64,000 nucleotides of DNA from Bergeyella cardium (lineage in GTDB: Bacteria; Bacteroidota; Bacteroidia; Flavobacteriales; Weeksellaceae): assembly GCF_003614945.1 (NCBI RefSeq), contig NZ_QYCZ01000001.1:1444001-1508000 (forward strand), given 5' to 3'. The notes under the pieces were generated by a model that saw nothing but the letters and a program-made list of their open reading frames with translations, did no database searches and had not been told where the DNA came from. Below are positions 46,344 to 55,293 of the stretch, piece after piece. Each line of letters opens with the position of its first letter. Within the stretch, counting starts at the first letter, position 1. The position numbers and the translations under genes are program-made.

Positions 46344-47669
46344 TTATTTAAAATCGTAGTATCTGGCACCTATTTTCACAGGATTTTCTTTTTCTATTGC
46401 TAGCAGTCCAAAGCCTTTATAGTTCGGATTAATGGGGTCTTTCAGCTGCTTGAGGTGAAGTTTTTCATAAGTTTCAAAACTAATAGCTTTTCTGCCCGCT
46501 AATGTCTCAAATAAATTCCATTTACTGGCTATATCTTTCCATTTTTCTGCTATTTTCCCTGAGAATACTTTAGATTTGGAACCGCTTCCGTAGGAGAGGA
46601 AGCCTATTTCCTCACCGCCAAGCTCTTCGCCCTCATCATAGCTGACTTGCAATGCCGAAATAAGCGCCATAAACACCGATGCCGTGTACATATTCCCAAT
46701 TTCGGAAGACGCCCTCTGCGAAGACTCTATTTTTTGATTGATCAGCTCAATATACCCCTCCGATTTGGCTACGGCTTTCTGCTCCTCGGCGGTAGCATAT
46801 GGCAGACTGTTCTCCAAGCTGTAAATCTCAGTAAAAATCCTCTTCCCGTGGAAAGCATACGGCAGATGGAAGATAAGGAATCTCCATTGTTCATAAGGCT
46901 TTACTGCTCCTGTTTGGCTTTTGTAATGTTCATAAGCCTCGCGGATTCTGTCTTGATAACATTGGTTGGAATACTGCCCATCAAATACGGGTTCATCGGT
47001 GAAGAGCTCTATCTTTTCGGGCATTTTATCTGTTGCTGTACTCAGGTTTTTCTTGTCCTCCTGTCTTCGTGGTTTGAAGAAATCAAAAACGCTCTCCATA
47101 GCCACTCCAAAGGTTGGGTTGATCTCTACAAGCCTTGGGTTTGCACTGATGAGGAGCGCCACTGCACCGCCTCCTTGTGTATATTCACCAGAAGACTCCA
47201 GTGCATATTTGGCATAGTCTGAAGCTATAACCACTGCTTTTTTATCAGGGTTTGCCCTCACAAAATCAAGGCAGCTGTGGAGTGCATCTACCCCACCTAT
47301 GCAGGCAAAAGTGAGGTCCGTTACATCACAATTTCTAAAAACCCTCTCACCAAACTCGGGCTCAAGGGCTTTTTCTACCATTTCCACAGCATAGCTGGCA
47401 GTGGGTTTTGCTGCATCTATAGCGGATTCTGTTCCTAAATAAATTCTGCTGATATCTTTTGGATGAATGCTATAATCTCTCACAAGCCTGAGCAATGCCT
47501 CAGCGGCAAATGTTGCCGAATCTTCGTACAAGTCTGGCAATGCCATTTTCTGTAGCCCTAATCCTTTTTCCAATTTTGCAGGTTCAATATTCCTGCGCAG
47601 TGCCAGCTCACTTATCTCCAAATAAAGCGAAGGCAAATAATAGCTTACGGCGTCTATACCAAAAGTCAT
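46344..47669 (-). CDS. Hydroxymethylglutaryl-CoA synthase family protein
   Basis: Thiolase-fold condensing enzyme. Flavobacteria make isoprenoids by the mevalonate pathway, in which HMG-CoA synthase joins acetyl-CoA and acetoacetyl-CoA. The Cys nucleophile is in DLTFACIGGVDALHSC (near residue 127), with the active-site His in FLIFHLPYAFHGKRIF and the terminal GSGSKSKVFSG glycine loop. 441 aa is slightly longer than classical MvaS. First gene of the argS-pnuC operon, with its own promoter box. Confidence 0.85.
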   Translation of the reverse strand: MTFGIDAVSYYLPSLYLEISELALRRNIEPAKLEKGLGLQKMALPDLYEDSATFAAEALLRLVRDYSIHPKDISRIYLGTESAIDAAKPTASYAVEMVEKALEPEFGERVFRNCDVTDLTFACIGGVDALHSCLDFVRANPDKKAVVIASDYAKYALESSGEYTQGGGAVALLISANPRLVEINPTFGVAMESVFDFFKPRRQEDKKNLSTATDKMPEKIELFTDEPVFDGQYSNQCYQDRIREAYEHYKSQTGAVKPYEQWRFLIFHLPYAFHGKRIFTEIYSLENSLPYATAEEQKAVAKSEGYIELINQKIESSQRASSEIGNMYTASVFMALISALQVSYDEGEELGGEEIGFLSYGSGSKSKVFSGKIAEKWKDIASKWNLFETLAGRKAISFETYEKLHLKQLKDPINPNYKGFGLLAIEKENPVKIGARYYDFK

Positions 47670-47686
47670 TTTATATAATTTTCTTG

Positions 47687-47694
47687 CAAAGATA
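47687..47694 (-). promoter_or_regulatory. -7 promoter box of the HMG-CoA-synthase/argS operon
   Basis: Reverse-strand TATCTTTG, 17 nt before the ATG. Confidence 0.6.
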
Positions 47695-47741
47695 GCAATT
47701 TGGCTTCTAGCTTTTGGCTAAGTGCCCGACCGGCTACGATG

Positions 47742-47854
47742 TTTTACAATAAACTTTATATCAGCGGTTATGTTTTGTAAAATAGTCTTTACAAGTATTA
47801 GAAAGGGTATTTACAAGGGGAGTAAAGCATTCATTCGCAACTTTGGCTTGTAAA
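47742..47854. promoter_or_regulatory. Cluster of five TTTACAA motifs before the DUF4349 gene
   Basis: TTTTACAA (47742), TTGTAAAA (47775), TTTACAAG (47788 and 47810, 22 bp apart) and CTTGTAAA (47847) lie in both orientations within 113 bp upstream of the ATG at 47873. This could be an operator cluster. Confidence 0.35.
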
Positions 47855-47872
47855 TATTAAAAACAAAAAACA

Positions 47873-48778
47873 ATGAAAAGAATGAATTTAAAATCCGTTA
47901 TTAGCTTAGGTATTTTAGCTTTTGTGCTGTCTTGTGCTAAGCACGAGGGTGGCTACACAGACGAAGCAGTGATGAGTAGCATAAATGCAGAGGAAATAGA
48001 AACCGAAGATGTTTCTTATGCCGCTACTCAGAACCTGCCCGATAGAAAATTCGTAAAAACCGCAATGGTAGATATGGAGGTAAAAGATGTATACGAAACT
48101 ACCGTAGCAATAGAAAATGAACTGAAAAAAATCGGTGGGTTTATTACCAATAGCAGTATTGAGAGCGAGATTATCTCCGATAAAACCTATAATACCTCTA
48201 ACGAAGATGCAGTGCTTATCAGGAAATATCAGACTTATAACCGAATGACGGTACGCGTGCCCAGCCAGCTCCTCGGTGAGTTTCTACACACAATCAACCA
48301 GAACAAACTCTTCCTCAATTCCCAAATCATCAATGCTGAAGATGTAACCAACAATGCCAAAATAGCCGAAATACAAAGGCAAAACAATCAGAAGACAGCA
48401 CAAATGATAGACAAAATGAAAAACAGTGGAAAAAAAGTAGAGCTCACAAAACAAAATCTGGACGATGATGCCCAACAGCAAATCTCCCAAATAACACTAA
48501 ACGATGATTTGAAGTACAGCGAAGTGTCAATCAACCTAAAAGAACCTAAAATACGGATTGCGGAAATCCCCGTAACCAATACTCAGCATATAGAAAGTAA
48601 ATATCAGGTAAATTTCTGGTATGATGCTCAAGATTCTGTAATCTCTGGCTTCTACTTCTTCCAAAAGGTATGCATTGGGCTGCTATACATTTGGCCTTTA
48701 TTCATTATTCTGGCAATTATTTTCTATTTCGTTAGAAGAAAAAGGATTTTGGCTTCTAAAAAGAAATCTGAAAATTAA
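47873..48778 (+). CDS. DUF4349 domain lipoprotein
   Basis: A 301-residue envelope protein. It has a lipoprotein signal (SLGILAFVLSCAKHEGGY; lipobox LSC), the DUF4349 domain (DRKFVKTAMVDMEVKDVYETTVAIENELKKIGGFI) with a coiled-coil stretch (AKIAEIQRQNNQKTAQMIDKM) and a C-terminal membrane helix (VCIGLLYIWPLFIILAIIFYFV) with basic tail. The function of DUF4349 is unknown. Single gene with unusual TTTACAA motifs upstream. Confidence 0.85.
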   Translation: MKRMNLKSVISLGILAFVLSCAKHEGGYTDEAVMSSINAEEIETEDVSYAATQNLPDRKFVKTAMVDMEVKDVYETTVAIENELKKIGGFITNSSIESEIISDKTYNTSNEDAVLIRKYQTYNRMTVRVPSQLLGEFLHTINQNKLFLNSQIINAEDVTNNAKIAEIQRQNNQKTAQMIDKMKNSGKKVELTKQNLDDDAQQQISQITLNDDLKYSEVSINLKEPKIRIAEIPVTNTQHIESKYQVNFWYDAQDSVISGFYFFQKVCIGLLYIWPLFIILAIIFYFVRRKRILASKKKSEN

Positions 48779-48853
48779 TTTCTTATCAATAATTGAATTT
48801 TATTTGTGAGGTATAAGGATTTCATTTAAATTTGACGAGCAAAAATCAATGAA

Positions 48854-49231
48854 ATGAATACACCATCAGAATTAAAGTACACAAAAGACCACGAATGGAT
48901 TAAAATTGAAGGGAATGTAGCAACAGTAGGGATTACCGACTTTGCACAGAGCGAGCTTGGCGACATCGTATATATAGATGTAGATACCCTCGATGAAGAA
49001 CTCTCCGCAAATGAAGTATTCGGTAGCGTAGAAGCAGTAAAAACCGTATCTGACCTATTCCTACCCGTGTCTGGAAAGGTAATCGAGGTAAATGAAGCCC
49101 TAGAAGATGAGCCGGAATTAGTGAATAGCGACCCTTATGGAAAAGGCTGGATTATTAAATTAGAAGTAGCCGAAGGTACAGACCTCTCCCAGCTCCTCTC
49201 CGCAGAACAATACCTTGAAGTTATTGGATAA
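48854..49231 (+). CDS. gcvH: Glycine cleavage system H protein
   Basis: Lipoyl carrier of the glycine cleavage complex, 125 aa. The lipoylated Lys is in [18 protein letters not shown] (near residue 63), and the fold motif [24 protein letters not shown] is at the N-terminus. The other gcv genes are elsewhere. The reading overlaps the start of the next gene by 17 bp. Confidence 0.97.
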   Translation: MNTPSELKYTKDHEWIKIEGNVATVGITDFAQSELGDIVYIDVDTLDEELSANEVFGSVEAVKTVSDLFLPVSGKVIEVNEALEDEPELVNSDPYGKGWIIKLEVAEGTDLSQLLSAEQYLEVIG

Positions 49232-49580
49232 GATTAATAACATACTCAGTAAGACTTTGCCCATTTATTGGGCATTTCTTACTTATATGCTCCTCCGCCC
49301 AGCTAAGCAAATCCCCCACAGCCTTTTTGTATTCCACGGTGTGGATAAAGTGCTCCACTTTCTTATTTTTACATTGCTGGGCTTCCTCTTTCGGCTAAGA
49401 TTCCCTCAGCAATCTTTCATCAAATGTATCCTGATACTCTTTTCCTATGCCTTGATTACAGAAATCCTTCAAGGGATAATGAACCTCGGGCGCTCTATGG
49501 AAGCATTAGACCTGCTGATGAATACTTTGGGGATAATCTCAGGGTTCTTCGGTGTAAGGCTGATGGATAAGCATCAATAG
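49215..49580 (+). CDS. VanZ family membrane protein
   Basis: A 121-residue small membrane protein of the VanZ-like family, with helices such as [41 protein letters not shown] and [19 protein letters not shown]. The motif DKVLHFLIF (conserved His) and the ALITEILQ Glu are family hallmarks. The start is uncertain: the first in-frame candidate is TTG (49215) inside gcvH, and the first ATG is 23 codons later inside the first helix, so TTG is preferred. Function unknown. Confidence 0.8.
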   Translation: MKLLDKINNILSKTLPIYWAFLTYMLLRPAKQIPHSLFVFHGVDKVLHFLIFTLLGFLFRLRFPQQSFIKCILILFSYALITEILQGIMNLGRSMEALDLLMNTLGIISGFFGVRLMDKHQ

Positions 49581-49595
49581 GATAAATAACACTCT

Positions 49596-50303
49596 ATGGA
49601 TAAGGATAAAAATACATTTGCAAAAAAAGTAGTTCGCTTTAATGAAAACCTCCATTATGCTGGGGAACTCCCCAAAGGATTTGATGTATTAAACCCCTAT
49701 CTGGATAATCCCGAAACCTTAAAAGTGATGGCAGAGTTCTATCAGAAATATTATGATGACCACAATGCTCGCAGATTTATTATCGGGATAAACCCCAGCA
49801 GACACGGTGCAGGAGTTACAGGAGTGCCTTTTACCGATACCAAACGCTTGAAATCCGATTGCGGGATAGAGATGAAATCTGCCTATACACACGAAGTGTC
49901 TTCAGTTTATGTGTATGATATGATTAATCAATACGGTGGTACGAAGGATTTCTACCGAGATTTTTATATCAACTCTCCGTTTCCGCTGGCAATCGTCCGT
50001 AAGACAAAAGACGGTAAATGGCTTAATGCAAACTATTATGATGACAATGAGCTATTCGCTATGGTAAAAGATTTTATGATTGAATCTTTAAAGAAACATA
50101 TCAGCCTGGGATTGGATACTGACGAAGTTTTCATACTCGGGAAAAAGAATGCAGACTTCATAAAAAAGCTAAACAAAGAAACACATTTATTTGATAAAAT
50201 GACCGTTTTGGAGCATCCAAGGTATATTCAGCAATATAAATCCAAAGAAAAACAACTGTATATTGACAAGTATTTAATGGCATTTAATAACGAAGAAAAA
50301 TGA
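49596..50303 (+). CDS. SMUG2-like uracil-DNA glycosylase family protein (DUF4918)
   Basis: A 235-residue protein of the uracil-DNA glycosylase superfamily, SMUG2/DUF4918 group. The catalytic motif RRFIIGINPSRHGAGVTGVPF is near residue 60-80 (GINPS loop), and the late motif MTVLEHPRYIQQY provides the second active-site loop. It probably removes uracil or oxidised bases from DNA. It lies 15 nt after the VanZ gene and overlaps the next start by 4 bp. Confidence 0.82.
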   Translation: MDKDKNTFAKKVVRFNENLHYAGELPKGFDVLNPYLDNPETLKVMAEFYQKYYDDHNARRFIIGINPSRHGAGVTGVPFTDTKRLKSDCGIEMKSAYTHEVSSVYVYDMINQYGGTKDFYRDFYINSPFPLAIVRKTKDGKWLNANYYDDNELFAMVKDFMIESLKKHISLGLDTDEVFILGKKNADFIKKLNKETHLFDKMTVLEHPRYIQQYKSKEKQLYIDKYLMAFNNEEK

Positions 50304-50746
50304 GAATAGATAAATTCCTTTGGAGCGTAAGAATCTATAAAACCAGAAGTATAGCTGCAGATGAAATTAAAAAGAACAGGGTAAGCCTCGGGAGCCAGCC
50401 CGCTAAAGCCTCAAAAGAGATAAAAGTAGGGGATGTTATCAGCATTAAGAAAAATCAGATTGAACTAAAAATTAAAGTTCTCCAACTTCCCAAAAGCCGA
50501 TTAGGAGCAAAGCTGGTACCCGATTATATCTCTGACCAAACCGATAAAGAGCAATACGAAATCCTTAAAATGAAACGGATGCAACAAAACTACTACCGAG
50601 CAAAAGGAGAAGGAAGACCTACAAAAAAGGATAGAAGAGATATCGGTGAGTTTCTTGAAAATACAGAGTCTGTTTCTATCTTAAATACCGATTGGGATGA
50701 TTTCTTTAATTCCTTAGACGATGATACTACCGAAGAAGATGAATAA
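50300..50746 (+). CDS. S4 RNA-binding domain protein (Hsp15-like)
   Basis: A 148-residue protein with an N-terminal S4 domain (MRIDKFLWSVRIYKTRSIAADEIKKNRVSL) and a basic middle (KMKRMQQNYYRAKGEGRPTKKDRRD), as in Hsp15 (HslR), which recycles stalled 50S subunits with nascent chains. It ends in an acidic tail that overlaps the convergent aroK by 20 bp. Last gene of the gcvH-vanZ-SMUG2 series. Confidence 0.88.
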   Translation: MRIDKFLWSVRIYKTRSIAADEIKKNRVSLGSQPAKASKEIKVGDVISIKKNQIELKIKVLQLPKSRLGAKLVPDYISDQTDKEQYEILKMKRMQQNYYRAKGEGRPTKKDRRDIGEFLENTESVSILNTDWDDFFNSLDDDTTEEDE

Positions 50747-51239
50747 TCTCCTCTGAAACCTCATCTACGCTTTTATTATCGGTATCTACTGTATATTTCG
50801 CTTGATTGTAATAAGGCGTTCTCTCAAAAAGATGCTTTGCAATAAACTCTGAAAGGTCTTCGTCTTTTATTCTAGCGATTAATACCCGTTTGGATTTATT
50901 ACGCAGCAGTCTCCTAAAAAGGCTTCCCACACTTGCCCTTAGAAACACGGATTCTGACTGAGAATTAATCATCTCCATATTATTATAATAAACAGGAGTG
51001 CCTCCCCCAAGGCTCAGTATAAGGTCGCTCTCGGTTTTAAGTACATCTTCCAGAACTTCTCGCTCTGCTTTTCGGAAGAAAAGCTCACCTTTTTTTTCAA
51101 ATATTTCCGTTATCGGCATCTTATATCGAGATACAATTTCTTTATCGAGGTCAATAAGTTTAAAATTGAGTTTTTTACTTAATATTTTGGCTATATGCGA
51201 TTTGCCACTTCCCATATATCCCACGAGAGAAATTATCAT
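50727..51239 (-). CDS. aroK: Shikimate kinase
   Basis: Phosphorylates shikimate in chorismate synthesis. P-loop GYMGSGKSHIAKIL (residues 7-20), the shikimate-binding Asp in LIDLDKEIVSR, ILSLGGGTPVYYNN (GGG shikimate motif) and the lid region LFERTPYYNQA are all present. 170 aa. It is convergent with, and overlapping, the Hsp15-like gene. Confidence 0.95.
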   Translation of the reverse strand: MIISLVGYMGSGKSHIAKILSKKLNFKLIDLDKEIVSRYKMPITEIFEKKGELFFRKAEREVLEDVLKTESDLILSLGGGTPVYYNNMEMINSQSESVFLRASVGSLFRRLLRNKSKRVLIARIKDEDLSEFIAKHLFERTPYYNQAKYTVDTDNKSVDEVSEEIIHLLR

Positions 51240-51292
51240 AATTTTATTTTTGACAAAAGTGGAAAAAAATTTTGAGGTTTTAAAAAAAACTG

Positions 51293-51300
51293 TATATTTG
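51293..51300 (+). promoter_or_regulatory. Promoter of the tRNA cluster
   Basis: TATATTTG with TTTG at 51271-51274 upstream; predicted start about 51305, ahead of the first tRNA at 51346. Confidence 0.65.
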
Positions 51301-51345
51301 CACCACTTTTAACGGAGATAAGTAAATATCTTTATTAAAGTGGCA

Positions 51346-51418
51346 GACCTGGTAGCTCAGCTGGTAGAGCAATACACTTTTAATGTATGGGTCCTGGGTT
51401 CGAATCCCAGCCAGGTCA
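51346..51418 (+). tRNA. tRNA-Lys (TTT)
   Basis: A 73-nt cloverleaf. Acceptor GACCTGG pairs with CCAGGTC, anticodon loop CTTTTAA with anticodon TTT, T-loop GGTTCGAATCC. CCA is not encoded in full. Confidence 0.97.
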
Positions 51419-51450
51419 CAAGAAAGGAATTTTGTTCATTTGACATATTA

Positions 51451-51534
51451 GCCTGTGTGGTGAAATTGGTAGACACGCCATCTTGAGGGGGTGGTATCCT
51501 TTCGGATGTGCTGGTTCGAGTCCAGTCGCAGGCA
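51451..51534 (+). tRNA. tRNA-Leu (GAG)
   Basis: An 84-nt class II tRNA with a long variable arm (GGTATCCTTTCGGATGTG). Acceptor GCCTGTG pairs with CGCAGGC (one G-U). The anticodon loop TTGAGGG gives anticodon GAG. CCA not encoded. Confidence 0.95.
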
Positions 51535-51546
51535 CTATTTAAGACC

Positions 51547-51619
51547 GACCTGGTAGCTCAGCTGGTAGAGCAATACACTTTTAATGTATGGGTCCTGGGT
51601 TCGAATCCCAGCCAGGTCA
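51547..51619 (+). tRNA. tRNA-Lys (TTT), second identical copy
   Basis: Identical in sequence to the copy at 51346, 201 bp downstream, flanking tRNA-Leu. Confidence 0.97.
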
Positions 51620-51671
51620 CAAGTTTGCTGAAAGTAAATTTTTTCATATTAATATTTTGTGATTTGGTGTT

Positions 51672-51700
51672 TTAAGAGCTCTCATTTTGAGGGCTCTTAA
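51672..51700 (+). terminator. Terminator of the tRNA cluster
   Basis: A 13-bp stem (51672-51684 with 51688-51700, one G-U, 3-nt loop) followed by TTCTTTTAT. Confidence 0.75.
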
Positions 51701-51721
51701 TTCTTTTATATACCTCAGCGC

Positions 51722-52552
51722 TTATGAAATTCTTAATCTGACAATCCGCTGATTAAACCTTCTATAAAAGCGAGGTATCTTATAAAGCATTCGGAAAATA
51801 AACGGAAAACGCTTCTGGTCATAATCACTCATATAATACTCTTTCTCCAAATGAATTTTCGGATTCCACTTCTCCATTTCCCGAGTAAATAGCTCGCTCC
51901 ATTTAAATTCTGGTACATTGCCATCTCCTACTTTGCTTACAGTATCGTGGTGCTTAGCCTGCTTCACGAGTACATAAGCAAGTATATCAAGCAATACAGT
52001 AGCTTCTTCAAATTCCTGGCAAACCTTTTGGAAAAATGCTTCCACTTCATTTTTTGGAAAATACATCAGTACGCCTTCTAATATAATAAGTACAGGCTTT
52101 TGATGCGCTTTTACGATATCTATCCATCGATAATCAAATAAAGACATAGCCAAGAAAGTATGATGAGCACTTTCATTAAAAAATCGCTTGCGAAGTTCTA
52201 TTGATTCTGGGACATCCAGCTCATACCAATGGGTAACCTCAGGCGCTCCCAAGCGTTCATAACGGGCATCAAGCCCTGCTCCAAGCTGTATAACCACTGC
52301 ATCAGGGTTCTTTTTGATAAATTCATTCGCTTCTTTATCTATTAAACTAGCCCTTATACATACGCCTACCTGAGACATTACCGACTTTTTAAACTTCGTA
52401 AAATCGTAATCTACCTGCTCCAAAATCTCCACTGCTTTTTCATCTTTTAGCAATGGATTGGGGCGTTTTATTTCTTCGGCTTTTGCCCAAAGGGTGATGA
52501 GCATTGTTTCTGGAATTTGTCCAAGATTTTGTGTTGATTGTAATACTGACAT
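51722..52552 (-). CDS. Class I SAM-dependent methyltransferase, leucine-carboxyl-methyltransferase (LCM) family
   Basis: A 276-residue methyltransferase of PF04072. SAM-binding motif I is AVVIQLGAGLDARYERLG, the acidic strand end is THWYELDVPESIELRKRFF, and LIILEGVLMYFPKNEVEAFF is the LCM-family motif. The substrate is unknown (members methylate carboxyl or small-molecule hydroxyl groups). It is transcribed from its own TAACTTTG promoter, downstream of a FecA-like receptor on the same strand but separated from it by a terminator. Confidence 0.85.
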   Translation of the reverse strand: MSVLQSTQNLGQIPETMLITLWAKAEEIKRPNPLLKDEKAVEILEQVDYDFTKFKKSVMSQVGVCIRASLIDKEANEFIKKNPDAVVIQLGAGLDARYERLGAPEVTHWYELDVPESIELRKRFFNESAHHTFLAMSLFDYRWIDIVKAHQKPVLIILEGVLMYFPKNEVEAFFQKVCQEFEEATVLLDILAYVLVKQAKHHDTVSKVGDGNVPEFKWSELFTREMEKWNPKIHLEKEYYMSDYDQKRFPFIFRMLYKIPRFYRRFNQRIVRLRIS

Positions 52553-52574
52553 TTTTAAAAATTTTTAAGTCTAA

Positions 52575-52582
52575 CAAAGTTA
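52575..52582 (-). promoter_or_regulatory. -7 promoter box of the methyltransferase gene
   Basis: Reverse-strand TAACTTTG, 22 nt before the ATG. Confidence 0.55.
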
Positions 52583-52616
52583 TTCATAATCATAAGGAAA
52601 ACCACTATCTTAAAAC

Positions 52617-52651
52617 AAAAAGGGAGTAGATTTATAATCCACGCCCTTTTT
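52617..52651 (-). terminator. Terminator of the TonB receptor gene
   Basis: AAAAAGGG (52617-52624) pairs with CCCTTTTT (52644-52651), with further partial pairing inside. It lies just after the receptor stop. Confidence 0.7.
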
Positions 52652-52662
52652 AATAAAGCATA

Positions 52663-55176
52663 TTAGAATGTAAAGTTCATCCCCGCTACAAAATTGCGCC
52701 CTACACCTGGTATAAATGATGCGATATTCTCATTTGTAGGTTTAGGTGCTCCCGAAGGAACAGGAAGCGGTGGCGTAGGAACAATATCTCTTATCAGATA
52801 GCTGGATGCATACACCTTATCTGCAAGGTTATTCCCTTGAACAAAGACCGTCCATTTATTCCATTTATAGCCTAATTTCGCTCCAATTAATGTATAAGGG
52901 TCTTGATAAACCGTATTTCTATGATCGGTTGGAGTTTTAGTCCAAATAGATTCTGCATTTACTTCTGCAAAAACTCCTATCGGATGCTTATAATCCAGCA
53001 CCACAAAGCTATAATGCTCTGGAATACCTGCTACTTGCTTGTTTTTATACAAGTCTCCTCCTCCTGCAAAGTAGAAATCACTCCAATTATAATTGACATA
53101 AGCCGTAAAGCTATCTCCCTTAGATGAGAAAACATTCTGTGCAAAGGTAGATTGCAAGCCTGCCTCTATACCTCTATGGATGGTATTATACGGAGCATTT
53201 ATCGTCTCTCCTCCTATTCCGATATCGGTAGAAAGCGTAAAGATTTCATCTTTCACCCAAGAATTATAGAAGCTCACATTCCATACGAAAGCCTTACCAA
53301 AATCCCCCTTAGTACCTAATTCAAAAGTTGATGCCTTCTGAGCTTTCAAATCTCTTACCTCTATAGAAGTACCACTCGAATTCATATTTGAAGGTCCAAA
53401 TTTCTTTTGTAGAGGATTAAAACCTCCAGAAATATTCACAATCTCCAAGAATGTAGGCGGCTCATAGCTAAGGCTGAAATTGGAATAAAGCTGTACATTC
53501 TCTTTCGGTTTATAGATAGCCCCCACTTTTGGATTAAAGCCAAAATAGTCAAAACTTCCTCCAATATTCTTGGTAGGGTTAGGCACAGGGACATTTACTT
53601 GTGTACCATTGGGCTGAAGAACGATAAAAGGTCTCGTTTTAGCAGTGTAGAGATCTTCTATCTTTCTACTGTCCCAGCTTGCTTGCACTGCCACATTAGC
53701 GAGGAACTTATCAGTAAATTTATAAGTATCGCTAAGGTAGATTACATTGTGGTAAGATTTTAAATTCTCCCGCGCAAAGAGTCCTGCCCTCTCCCCTCCT
53801 TTATGAAGGAAGAAAGACTGCCTCATCACCCCATAGCCAAACTGCGCACCCAGTGAAAAATCATTTTTCTCAGATTTATTATCATAATTCACCTTGATGC
53901 CATAGTCGTTATTGAGGTCTCTCCTCATATTGTAAGGAAGAGGATAGGTAAACTGATCTTCTGCAAACTGGAAGTACAGCATACCAGAGAGGGTATTATT
54001 CTTATCTATTTTATAGACAGATTTACTTCCGATGCGGGCAATTTTCGCACTTCTATTGGGGTGGTCTCTTTTCACATTAGGACCAGCAACATAGTGCGGA
54101 GGTTTTACCACAGGTGCTCCCCCGATCTGCTTCCTATCGGTTTCCATCTGATACCTCGTGAGCGGACCAGGAATATCAAAGTATAAATCCGTAAACGATG
54201 CATACAATCTCGATTCAAAATTCTCCGAGAATCTTCGCCCCATATTGAGCAAAGCATTAAATCTTCTGGAAGTATTGTGCTCCCTAAATCCATTGCTATG
54301 ATTATAAGAAACCGATGCAAAAACATCATTCTTTCCTTTTACAAATCCTGATGAAGCTGCTACATTATAATAATCAAAGCTACCACCTTCTACTTTTAGG
54401 CTCAGTGGTGAGGCATTATATCCATTCTTGGTTACGAAATTCATAGCACCGCCCAGTGTAGAGCCTCCATACTCCAAAGCATTTGCTCCTCGGTAGATTT
54501 CCACAAGGTTAGATGCCTGAGGCTCCAGCACACCTATAATATAAGCACCATCTGAGAAATTAATCGGGATACCATCTTGTAGGAGAGCTATCCCTCGAGA
54601 TTGTGGGTTGGACTGGATACCCGAGCCACGAACATTGAGACGAGGCTGGTCATTCCCCCCGAAAAATTCCTGAATTACCACCCCTGGCTGCCTGTGCAAA
54701 GCATCTTTCAGCGTTTGCGAGCGCTGAGAACTGAGAGCTTTTAAATCCGCAAGATTCGTTCCCCCAGCGATTTTATCGAGTTTTTTTCTGGAAAGCGATA
54801 CCGAATTAGAAATTAAGCTCGGATTATCGGTAATTACTACTCCCTCTATAAGTGTAGCATTTCGGTGGAGCACTACATCTGCATAGGTTACGCGGTTCTC
54901 ATTATTTTGAAGGGCAACTTCAGTGGAGAGGCTCTCGTAGCCGTCTTTGCTAATCACAATTACGGGCGTTGCATTCGCAGGCAGATTAAGGAAATAATTC
55001 CCCTTTTCATCGGTGATTACCTGCGTCTGCGGATCGTCTTTCATATAGAGTTTTACATTTGACAATGGGTTTCCATTTTCATCTAAAACCCTTCCTTTCA
55101 ATTTGCTACTTTGAGCAAAAGCTAAGCTACCCAAAGTGGTAGCCAGCACACATAATGATAGTTTAGTTAAATTCAT
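52663..55176 (-). CDS. TonB-dependent siderophore-type receptor (FecA-like)
   Basis: An ~837-aa outer-membrane receptor. It has a signal peptide (MNLTKLSLCVLATTLGSLAFAQ), a carboxypeptidase-like domain (LKGRVLDENGNPLSNVKLYM), a plug (DALHRQPGVVIQEFFGGNDQPRLNVRGSGIQ ... GIPINFSDGAY ... ALEYGGSTLGGAMNFVT) and a barrel ending GRNFVAGMNFTF. The plug order resembles FecA/ferric siderophore receptors. A second in-frame ATG lies two codons upstream (55182). The substrate is not evident and no Fur box was identified with confidence. Confidence 0.9.
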   Translation of the reverse strand: MNLTKLSLCVLATTLGSLAFAQSSKLKGRVLDENGNPLSNVKLYMKDDPQTQVITDEKGNYFLNLPANATPVIVISKDGYESLSTEVALQNNENRVTYADVVLHRNATLIEGVVITDNPSLISNSVSLSRKKLDKIAGGTNLADLKALSSQRSQTLKDALHRQPGVVIQEFFGGNDQPRLNVRGSGIQSNPQSRGIALLQDGIPINFSDGAYIIGVLEPQASNLVEIYRGANALEYGGSTLGGAMNFVTKNGYNASPLSLKVEGGSFDYYNVAASSGFVKGKNDVFASVSYNHSNGFREHNTSRRFNALLNMGRRFSENFESRLYASFTDLYFDIPGPLTRYQMETDRKQIGGAPVVKPPHYVAGPNVKRDHPNRSAKIARIGSKSVYKIDKNNTLSGMLYFQFAEDQFTYPLPYNMRRDLNNDYGIKVNYDNKSEKNDFSLGAQFGYGVMRQSFFLHKGGERAGLFARENLKSYHNVIYLSDTYKFTDKFLANVAVQASWDSRKIEDLYTAKTRPFIVLQPNGTQVNVPVPNPTKNIGGSFDYFGFNPKVGAIYKPKENVQLYSNFSLSYEPPTFLEIVNISGGFNPLQKKFGPSNMNSSGTSIEVRDLKAQKASTFELGTKGDFGKAFVWNVSFYNSWVKDEIFTLSTDIGIGGETINAPYNTIHRGIEAGLQSTFAQNVFSSKGDSFTAYVNYNWSDFYFAGGGDLYKNKQVAGIPEHYSFVVLDYKHPIGVFAEVNAESIWTKTPTDHRNTVYQDPYTLIGAKLGYKWNKWTVFVQGNNLADKVYASSYLIRDIVPTPPLPVPSGAPKPTNENIASFIPGVGRNFVAGMNFTF

Positions 55177-55279
55177 AAGCATTTATTTTTATCCGTTACA
55201 AATTAAGATATAATATTTAAGTCTCACAAGTATTTTTTTTGATTTCATCACTGCCCACCTTTGGCTCATAAATAATACT

Positions 55280-55287
55280 TACCTTTG
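55280..55287 (+). promoter_or_regulatory. -7 promoter box of the acyltransferase gene, nearly leaderless
   Basis: TACCTTTG ends 6 nt before the ATG at 55294. Predicted +1 about 55292. The alternative TTG start at 55285 lies inside this box and is rejected. Confidence 0.6.
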
Positions 55288-55293
55288 CTCGCG

